Of a stretch of 64,000 bases of DNA, positions 56,201-64,000 are shown piece by piece. Positions within the stretch are counted from its first letter, which is position 1, and each line of letters begins with the position of its first letter. The stretch comes from Budorcas taxicolor. Taxonomy: Eukaryota > Chordata > Mammalia > Artiodactyla > Bovidae. A program made the translations under genes and the position numbers. The notes under the pieces were generated by a model. The model was not told where the DNA came from and searched no databases. It saw only the letters and a program-made list of their open reading frames with translations. The stretch is from the NCBI RefSeq assembly GCF_023091745.1, contig NC_068910.1:182893170-182957169 (forward strand). Reading direction: 5' to 3'.

Positions 56201-59200
56201 TTCCATTTTCTAGGCGCTCTCTATCCAGACAACACTACGGGCCTGCAAAAGGAAGACGACCGTCTAGAGCCAGGGGCAGAAGACACTTACAGGTGGTTTG
56301 TAGAAGAAAATCAGGGGCCTGGTCCCAATGACAGTAACTGCGTGACACGGATGTACCACTCCCATGTAGACACTCTAAAAGATGTGTCTTCAGGACTTCT
56401 CGGACCAATTCTGACTTGTAAAAGAGGTAACATTTTAAAAAATCTCACTGTAGCAAATAGAGCCAGCTAGGATGTGTGGGGTCTCCTTCACTCTCCTAGT
56501 GGAATTTTGCTAACAAACTTCCTGTTTTGACCTTGATTCTCCAGTCAGAAAAGTAACGTTGCCATTTGGCCTCTGAGCACCAGATGGCGTTCTTGAGTCC
56601 AATGTCTCCATGCAAGTCCAATAGAGCAGGCTGGACACTATACGGTAGTCACACCCAGAAATCGTCATCCTAGTCACCTTCACACAAAATTCCACCACCT
56701 TTCTCCTATAGAGAAGTGTTGAACCCACAGGGTGAGGGGAAATAGGGAGAAGAGAAACTGCCTGTTGCTTGCATGCTTAGTTCCTTAGGGTTCTGTCTAT
56801 GGAGGTGAAAGGTTTTCCTTTTATATTTTGAATATCAGAATCAGAATCACTAGTTTATTTCATAGCAAAAATAATTTTCGCAATGAGTAAGTTTTGCCGT
56901 TCTTTTTGTTTTAGGAACCCTGGATGGAGATATGGAAAAATATATCGATGAGTATTTCATTCTGGTGTTTTCTATAATTGATGAAAAACATAGCTGGTAT
57001 TTCGATGACAACATTCGTACATACACTGAAGCTGGTCAAGTTAATGCTAATGATCCTGACTTCGAGGAGAGCAATGTCATGCACTGTAAGATTATGAAGA
57101 GATTTCTCATTCCTTATATCCTATAGTTCTAACTTCTATGACTTTATTTTGTGATTTCCTTTCATTTAAGTTTGCGTCAATGAGTTTCTGTTTCCCAGTT
57201 CTTCATTCTGGGTCTAGCAGGCTATGTTTCAAGGGGTCGCAAAGAGTCAGACACGAACATGCCATTTTTGCTGTGAAAGAAAGTGAAAGTGAAAGTCCCT
57301 CAATCATGTCAGACTCTTTGCGACCTCATGGACTATACAGTCCATGGAATTACTCCAGGCCAGAATACTGGAGTGTGTAGCCTTTCCTTTCTCCAGGGGA
57401 TCTTCCCAATCCAGGGATGAACCCAGGTCTCCTCCATTGTGGGCAGTTTCTTTACCTGCTGAGCCACAAGAGAAGCCCAAGAATACTGGAGTAGGTAGCC
57501 TATCCCTTCTCCAGCGGATCTTCCCGACCCAGGAATCCAACCGGGGTCTCCCACATTGCGGGCAGATTCCTTACCAACTGAGCTATCAGGGAAGCTCAGT
57601 GGTGTTATGAAGACATCTAGAAAATCCTGCTGGTTTCCAAAGTGTCATAGCAAGAGAAGTTAGATAGATGCATTTTTTTTTTCTAACATCTGATATTGAT
57701 GAAAATAGATGATGACAACAGAGAGATGTGATTTTTTAAATATTCATTTGGCTGTGTCAGATCTCAGTTGCGGCAGGTGGGATCTTTTGTTGTGGTGCGC
57801 GGGGCTCGGGAGTTGTGGCACCAGGGTTTAGTTGCTTCATGGCCTGTGGGATCTTAGTTTCTGACCAGGGACCAAAGCCATGTCGCCTACATTGCAAGGC
57901 GGATTCTTAAGCCCTGAACCACCGGGGACGTCCCCAAATATTTAATTTTAGGGTAATAAAATATTATGGAAGAACAAAGACATAACTGAGCAGATCTTCT
58001 ATGGAAATGTGCTTCTACATAGAACTTTTCAGAAAGTTGCTCTTGTTCTCTCAGACCCCCTCACCTTTGTCTCCTTTTTCCACAGACTTAGCTTCTTTCT
58101 ATTCTTTTCCCCCTTTTCACTGCTTCCTACCTTGCAGCTTAGTTTTCTTCCTCTTGCCTTTAAATTTGTGTTGTCCTCAGTTTTAATCAGAGATAATGTT
58201 TATAGCCTCCTTTTGGAGGGAAACAAACCAAATCCTGTTGCATATTTTGCATGAGAACAATGATGGCACTCCCAGATTTACGTGATAAGGAAATGCATAG
58301 AATATATACCATGTGGCCTTGAGGTAACATGCTTGCTCGATAGGCTAATTTACTTCTGCTTTCAGCAATAAATGGATACTTGTATGCAAATCTACCTGAT
58401 CTCACCATGTGTGCAGAAGACAGGGTCATGTGGCATTTTATCAGCATGGGTAGCCTGTTGGACATACACCCCATCTACCTCCATGGACAAACTCTGATCT
58501 CTCAGAATCATAGAAAAGACACCATTACCGTCTTCCCTGCCTCCATGCGTGATGCCTTCATGGTGGCCAAAGGTGTTGGAGAGTGGCTGCTGGACTGTCG
58601 GATACACGGTAGGGATTTATTCCTTTTACATAATACAGGGTCAGGGGACTCTCAGGGTTATGACCCATAACAAACGCTAAATCTTCCAAATGGGGAAAGA
58701 TGTCACCATCAGGCAGGTGACAGGATTGCCTTTTGGAAAGTCAGTAATACAGTCAGAACCAGAACTCAGGTCTCTGACACTTTTAACTTTATGGTAATAA
58801 ACACTTTAGTCATATAGGGATTATTTTTGTTGCTGTTTTTACCAAAAAAAAAAGGTATATATTTGTTAGCCAGTGAGCCTTACAAGAGCCTTGAGTGTCT
58901 GACAGAGCACATATAATTACTCTTCTTTTTTAAATTGAGAAGACAACTTCCAAGAGGTTGAAACACTAATCCAAAACCCTGTGAGAGTCAGAAATTATAT
59001 AGGCCCAAGTGTTATATAAATTCTGAACCAACCCAGTAATGGTTTCCTGGTTTATTTCCCTCTTCAATCACACTTCATATTTAATGATAGAAAGGCCCAT
59101 TATGAAATTACTGATCTTCTCTATTCTTAAATCTGACTAAACTCTACATGGAATCATGTAAATGTTTTGCATTATTTTTCAGTCAGAAAATACAATTGTT

Positions 59201-60005
59201 ACTTGAACTAAAGAGTTTAACTCTTCTCCCTTTTTCACAAAAATGGGATTTACTTCTCTGATCAAAACCTTTCTTATTTCTAAGTGCAATACTTTGGTTA
59301 GCATCATACTTGAATTAATTATTTAAACAACTAAACAACATGTACTTATTGGGATTTCCTGTGTGCTGTGACCCTCCCTCCCAGGGTTGTGAGAAAAGGG
59401 AGACCCACACATGGCTATTGTAACTCAAGGACAGAATTTAATGATAATACAAAAGTTCTCACCTAGAAAGGAATGTTGTTTTAAAATATGTTTTAAAGGT
59501 TAAAATGTACACCAGATCTACTCCTCCTCTTGACCTCATTTATAGATGTTGCCTTTAAGCCAGGTCTTTCCTCTTCAACTCTGCAGGAAAGATAGGGTCA
59601 ACTCTGGACACAATGAAAAAACCTTGGCCTAGTGGACTACATAGCTTTTCCCTATGTTTCTTCTCTTCCCATGGTGAAGTTTGGGGTGTTTTTTTGTGTT
59701 TGTTTTGGCTTTTTTGTGTTTGTTTGTTTTTGTTTTTTGTTTGTTTTGGTTTTAGTAATTATAAGAATGCATGAATAGACTTGCTGGGAAGAAAGGAAGA
59801 AAGCAAAGAGGAAGGAGTGGAGGGAGGGGAGAGTTTGGTGAAGGCAGCAGGCAGAAAGAGCGAAAGTCTAATGGTCTAATGTGGTATATGACAGCCACCT
59901 CTTAGGAGCTCCAGGGAGCTGAGAATTAAATAAGACAGGTGATAAACTTGTGGTAGCTTCAAATTTGGCCACAGGAAAGCGTTTACAACACCAAAATTAG
60001 CACGC

Positions 60006-60055
<50 letters not shown>

Positions 60056-61692
60056 AGATTTAGCATTCATCTTTGGAGAAATAGTTTAAGAATGTGCCAT
60101 TAGTCCAACCCTACCCCACCAACATCCCAGTTCCCTCTCCAGTGAATAATCCCTGTAAGCCACCTGTGTTTACACAAATGTGTATTTGTGAATACTCACA
60201 AAGCTGTTTACTATGCATTTTCATGCAATATACATGAACACTTGGAGATAAAAATGCACAGGTACTGTTTTAAATAAAGAGATTACATCCCATATAATAG
60301 GTTTTATTTAACTATTAATTTTAAAACATAGGTTATTATTTGTATATAATAGGTTTTTCTATCTTCTGCTGCTTGCTTTGTTCACTCATCCTTATATCTC
60401 AAAATCTTTTCCATGACGTTCCCTGTACTTCTAAGTTACTCTTTTATTTTTTAAGTTTTATTTTTAAAATTTTTATCATATAGTTGCTGTGTTACTTCCA
60501 CTGTACAGCCAAGTGATTCAGCTGTACATATACATATACATATATGTATATACATATCCCCCCTTTTTTGGGTTCCCTTCCCATTGAGGTCACCACAGAG
60601 CACTTGAGTAGAGTTCCCTGTGCTGTCTAGTAGGTTCTCATTAGTTATCTATTTTATACATAGTATCAATAGTGTATATATGTCGGTGGCAATCTTCCAA
60701 TACCTCCCTCTCCCCTCCTTCCCCACTTAGTCTCCACAGGTTTGTCTAGCTTACTTTTCTAAATAGCTGTATAGTTTTCTGTATTTGTTTGAGATGTAGC
60801 CTAATTTATTTAACCATCCAGCTATTGATAGATATCTAAATTGCTTTCACTTTCTTCGTTCACTGTGAGTGTATGTGTGTGTTAGTCGCTCGGTCGTGTC
60901 CGACTCTTTGTGACCCCATGGACTATATAGCCCGCTAAGCTCCTCTGTCCATGGAACTCTGCAGGCAAGAATATGTCCATGGAATTCTCCAGGCAAGATC
61001 TTTTCCATGATATTCCCAAAATAAAGCTACTCCTTTATTTTTTGTTTTATTTTTAAATTTTTTATTGTATAGTTTATTTACAATGTTGTATTAGTTTTTA
61101 CTGTACAGCAAAGTGATTCAGCTATACATATACATATATGTATATCCCCTCCCATTTAAGTCACTAACAGTGTTATAGCTAGCCACTTTTTATTTGTATC
61201 TTTTTATGTATGTGCAAATTTTTGTCTTGCCTAACTGAAAGAAATGAAAGTTTTTAATGGAAGTGTTCTTAATTTTAACAAAGGCTGCCTAATCACCTTC
61301 CAAAAAGTCTGTATGAATTTACACTCCCACCTATGTTGCTCTTAAATCAAAACACAGGACTGATGCTCTTATGGAAATGTACCTGCCTTGGTTTTCTTCC
61401 TGCCTGCCAACTAGTTAATCTAGTAATTAATGGTAACAACTTCAGAACCATAAGGGAAGATACTTTTGATTAAACAGACTCAAATCCCTCTCAGTAGGCA
61501 GGCACCATATTCCTCAGGAGCTGGTCCAGTGCTGGTTATTAATCTCCACTAATATACACTCCTCAACATTTGCTTTGGCATCCTGAGTCTTGTACTTGCT
61601 TCATACATTTCAGGATTTTAACAGATTCCGGAAATAAAATACCTCAAATTTCTCAAAAGAAAGGGAAGTTGCAATGTTGTTGGCTATAGTTT

Positions 61693-61729
<37 letters not shown>

Positions 61730-61955
61730 ACTAAGAAAAATGTTTTAATGTTTTCATAACATTCTCTACTTGGATTTACTATTTTTCAGAGAGTATGCAG
61801 GCTTTCTTCAACGTAAGGGACTGCCAAAAATCTTCAGCAGACGTCACGGGGACACAAGTTGTTCATTATTACATTGCTGCTAAAGAAATTTTTTGGGACT
61901 ATGCTCCATCTGGCATAAATTTCTTCAGTGGAAATAGTTTAACAGAAGCTGGAAG
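53119..61955 (+). CDS. CPHL1: Ceruloplasmin/hephaestin-family multicopper ferroxidase, 5' part (probable CPHL1)
   Basis: Six exons (53119-53273, 54322-54572, 56214-56426, 56915-57085, 58366-58608, 61790-61955) splice GT-AG in frame to about 400 residues; family members have about 1,050-1,150, so the rest lies beyond the window. Residues 1-19 form a signal peptide, so the product should be secreted or membrane-facing. Domain 1 has HPHG (H124, H126) and YHSHVD (H184, H186), the pairs that help bind the trinuclear copper cluster. Domain 2 has H298 and C341-R-I-H344-E-S-M347. Domain 3 begins at HYYIAAKEI. N-glycosylation sites: N116, N142. Ceruloplasmin-like traits (KKALY, TTIEKP) mix with hephaestin-like ones (NYAPSG, HPHG, TCKRGTLDGD), so it is neither CP nor HEPH. 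The family oxidises Fe2+ and loads transferrin. The symbol follows the human pseudogene CPHL1P beside CP; that orthology is from memory and position. Confidence 0.8.
53568..53757 (-). mobile_element. BovB 3' fragment in ferroxidase intron 1
   Basis: It runs from 'gttgttcagtcatgtttgac' to 'tctttccagcatcaggg', antisense. No coding sequence is affected. Confidence 0.85.
53758..54321. other. Rest of ferroxidase intron 1
   Basis: Unique-looking, with no repeat or conserved motif recognised before the exon 2 acceptor. Confidence 0.3.
54322..54572 (+). CDS. CPHL1: Ferroxidase exon 2 (residues 52-136)
   Basis: Acceptor tttgtttacag, donor gtaagt. It encodes DRIGSIYKKALYFGYTDD, WLGFLGPIVKAETGD and the first trinuclear-type histidine pair, FHPHG (H124, H126). 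N116 is in an N-A-S glycosylation motif. Confidence 0.88.
54573..56213. repeat. Ferroxidase intron 2 repeat content
   Basis: An L1-like antisense 3' region lies at about 55325-55560 (gtgaacagcgaaaggactca, gtccctgtgctatgcagt). A Bov-tA (+) lies at 55592-55805 (gggcttcccaggtggctcaa to agttggacttgactgagtgg). The rest is unassigned. Confidence 0.7.
56214..56426 (+). CDS. CPHL1: Ferroxidase exon 3 (residues 136-207)
   Basis: Acceptor ccattttctag, donor gtaaca, exactly 71 codons. It contains LYPDNTTG (N142 glycosylation, as in ceruloplasmin), the second histidine pair YHSHVD (H184, H186) and GLLGPILTCKRG. Confidence 0.88.
56427..56914. other. Ferroxidase intron 3
   Basis: No repeat or other feature recognised. 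Confidence 0.3.
56915..57085 (+). CDS. CPHL1: Ferroxidase exon 4 (residues 207-264)
   Basis: Acceptor ttgttttag, donor gtaaga, 57 codons. It encodes the start of domain 2: DEYFILVFSIIDEKHSWYFD and the DPDFEESNVMHS motif shared by the family. Confidence 0.88.
57086..58365. repeat. Ferroxidase intron 4 repeat content
   Basis: A BovB/SINE tail scrap (+) lies at 57230-57262, an antisense Bov-A dimer at 57275-57600, and an antisense CHR SINE at 57735-57940 (ggctgtgtcagatctcagtt to ctgaaccaccggggacgtcc). Confidence 0.8.
58366..58608 (+). CDS. CPHL1: Ferroxidase exon 5 (residues 264-345)
   Basis: Acceptor tgctttcag, donor gtaggg (a weaker donor than the others). It encodes INGYLYANLPDLTMCAEDRV, the type-1 copper histidine in DIHPIYLHG (H298) and the copper cysteine C341, ending at H344. 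Confidence 0.87.
58609..60052. repeat. Ferroxidase intron 5, first part, with CA microsatellite
   Basis: A T/G-rich 'gttttttgtttgtttt' stretch lies near 59685-59755. A (CA)n run with an internal CG block lies at 60001-60052. No other feature recognised. Confidence 0.7.
60430..61165 (-). mobile_element. Two L1 3' end fragments flanking a Bov SINE (all antisense)
   Basis: L1: about 60430-60735 (ccactgtacagccaagtgat, agttccctgtgctgtctagt). SINE fragment: 60880-61005 (gttagtcgctcggtcgtgtc, then a duplicated 'tccatggaa...aggcaaga'). L1 again: 61020-61165 (ttactgtacagcaaagtgat). Confidence 0.75.
61166..61789. repeat. End of ferroxidase intron 5, with (AT)n
   Basis: A perfect AT dinucleotide run lies at 61696-61728, about 60 bp before the exon 6 acceptor. 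The rest is unassigned. Confidence 0.7.
61790..61955 (+). CDS. CPHL1: Ferroxidase exon 6 (residues 345-399 and 2 bases)
   Basis: Acceptor atttttcag, donor gtaatg, intron phase 2. It finishes domain 2 (ESMQAFFNVRDCQ) and opens domain 3 with HYYIAAKEIFWDYAPSG. The layout repeats exon 1, including the intron phase after the YAPSG stretch, as expected for a gene built from three domain pairs. No further exon was found before the window ends. Confidence 0.87.
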
Positions 61956-63711
61956 GTAATGATTCAGTGATTAAAATATTCATGGTTAAATAAAGATAAT
62001 TGGACTTTTTCATAACCTAGCTATTCCTACAAGGACTTAAGCATTTTATAATAAAAAGATACCAATAAAATAAAGATGGGAAAATAATTATAACAATAAT
62101 TGGAAACTATTCAGCCAAAGGATCATCGCTATATTACATTTTTCTCTAAATGCCTTGGAAGCCACTGCAAAGAAAAACATGCTTCTCACCTTTTTCTTAG
62201 CATTAAAATTTTAAATGGGTTTATAATTATGAGATATTTAAAAAGGATGACCCAGAGGGATGGCATGGGGGTATGGGAGAGGAGTTCAGGATGGGGAACA
62301 TGTGTACACCTGTGGCGGATTCATGTTGATGTATGGCAAAACCAGTACAATACTGTAAAGTGAAAAATAAATAAATAATAATTTTAACAAAGAAAAAAAA
62401 AAGAAGACTGGAAAAATAACAGGTATAAGGGATTTGAGGCACTTAACATAATAGATAAGGAAAAAAAGGATAGAAGAATTGCATCACTAGAGGTCAGGGA
62501 CTTGGGAAAGATCAAAGCTTCAAAAATTAAGGGTAGGAAGACTTAAATCTGTCCAACATATGTAACCTGTAGGTTATAATTATCACAAAACCTTAACATC
62601 AAGTACAAATAAACTATGACACTGTAAAAATAAATAAATAAAAAATAAAAACGTAGTGAATTATGTTATCAATAGCAAAAACTCAAAAATATTTCTCACA
62701 TGTAATTTGTATTTTCCTGCTAAGATCTGAGGGTATAGTCAATCATTTCTTGTGTCATCCTTAAATCATATTATATATATATATATATATATGTTTACTC
62801 AATAACACCTAAGAATATATTACCAATTATTTCTTTGATAACCTAAAACTAAGACTAAAATACATCACTGTGGTATCAGCACTTAGAAGTGCACAAAAAG
62901 TTTTTCTATAGTCTGACTGCTAAATATATTTACCAACTTGAAGATTACAGGAGTTGTAATTCTTTTCGTCTATTGAATGAAAGTTTTATGTCAGAAAATG
63001 TAAAGTTCTATAACCACCAAAAAATAATATTCCCCATAGTATTTTTTTTTAATTTACTCATAGAAAATTTAAGAAAACTGAGAATGTTCTACCAAATGAA
63101 TATTTTCTTTTCTTACTTTAAAGCCCATCAACAAATTATTCAATCTGTGTAATGGAAATTTTGTGTTAATTATGAAAAGCCTATCAAAGCTTAGAACAAA
63201 AATTAGATTCAACCCTCATTTTATATTGACTAAAATAAGTATGAATTAATAGATTCTTTCAGCTCACATGATTCTCCTGGTTCTGAAATTTGATGCTGTC
63301 TCAGCATTGCAAGCCATTATTTCCTCCTAAAACACACTTGTCCTCATTTTATGTTATTACAATAGAATTAAAAAGTTAAGAATGACATCTCTCATCTCAG
63401 TACTCTAGCATCTCAGCACAGTTGTTTTAAAAGCAATGTTTATTACTACCTGCCTTAAAAAAAAAATCAGTCTTAATGTTTTAAAATTTTTATTCCAAAA
63501 GGAAAATGTATAGATAAACTAATAGGTAGTCTACAGACAGAGACTTGTATACATGTACAGACAAAAGACTGAAAAGATATCCATGGAATGTGTTGATAGT
63601 GCTTATAGAGAGATGGTAGAATTATGAGGATCTTAAATTTTTTGTTATATATATATTTTTATTTTCCAAATTCTCTACAATGAGCATGCATTATTTTTAT
63701 AAATACATTGC
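61956..63711. repeat. Ferroxidase intron 6, first part
   Basis: An L1-BT 3' tail (+) lies at 62235-62390 (gttcaggatggggaacatgt, catgttgatgtatggcaaaa, then aaataaataaataataat). A (TA)n run lies at 62771-62792. No exon seen. Confidence 0.7.
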
Positions 63712-64000
63712 TATTGTTCAGCTTCTGTCATGTCTGACTCTTTGCAATACATGGACTGCAGTGCACCAGGCTCCTCTGTCCTTCACTGTCTCCCAGAGTT
63801 TGTTCAAATTAAGGTCCATCGAGCTGGTGATGCCATACAACCATTCTCATCCTCTGTTGTCCCCTTCTCCCCCTGCCTTCAATCTTTACCAGCATCCGGG
63901 TCATTTCCAATGAGTCAGCTCTTCATATCAGATGGCCAAGTGGAGCTTCATCATCAATCCTTCCAATGAATATTCAGGGTTGATTTCCTTAAGACTGAAG
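63712..64000 (-). mobile_element. BovB 3' fragment (antisense), continues past the window
   Basis: It starts at 'ttgttcagcttctgtcatgt' and runs through 'ccttcaatctttaccagcat' and 'ccaatgaatattcagggttg' to the last base. Confidence 0.88.

Noticed and set aside
53119..61955. Ceruloplasmin (CP) itself
   Set aside because: The sequence departs from CP in the first exon and has hephaestin-like HPHG, YHSHVD and TCKRG motifs and a shorter copper loop. CP would be expected further right.

Overview
The window is nuclear DNA of a ruminant, most likely a bovid close to cattle. The evidence is the repeats: dozens of Bov-tA/Bov-A SINEs, CHR-type tRNA-derived SINEs, BovB (RTE) LINE copies, L1-BT 3' ends and ruminant ERV LTRs. 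Most short open frames here are translations of those repeats. Two protein-coding genes and one processed pseudogene are supported.

About 4.77-28.2 kb, + strand: TM4SF18, complete. Five coding exons (4770-4946, 8132-8221, 21824-21966, 27008-27188, 27958-27972) join in frame to a 201-residue L6-family four-pass membrane protein. Clustered AATAAA signals follow at 28177-28207. Its introns hold SINEs, MIRs, a BovB fragment, L1-BT ends and two related copies of a dispersed element at 10.24 and 16.5 kb.

About 28.2-53.0 kb: intergenic and dominated by mobile elements. It holds an 83-bp tandem duplication (29530-29695) and two solo-LTR-like units in opposite orientation (about 29.8-30.78 and 31.35-31.86 kb). 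It also holds a BovB element (35203-41181) whose 5' half is inverted in the pattern left by twin priming, and which was later hit by one solo LTR and two more BovB copies. A frameshifted DNAJA1 retrocopy lies at about 45.2-47.5 kb.

53.07-64 kb, + strand: the 5' part of a multicopper ferroxidase gene. A TATA box at 53068 is followed by six in-frame coding exons up to 61955, giving about 400 residues: signal peptide, cupredoxin domains 1 and 2 and the start of domain 3. The gene runs off the right edge. The protein mixes ceruloplasmin and hephaestin signatures and is neither of them. Its place beside TM4SF18, on the same strand, fits the locus called CPHL1P in human, where it is annotated as a pseudogene. 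In this window all six exons are open. Its domain 2 type-1 copper loop reads C-x2-H-x2-M, four residues shorter than in ceruloplasmin and hephaestin. This is the most interesting coding feature here.

TM4SF18 and the ferroxidase gene are transcribed in the same direction with about 25 kb between them. Nothing in the sequence links their functions. No tRNA, rRNA, CRISPR array or bacterial element was seen.
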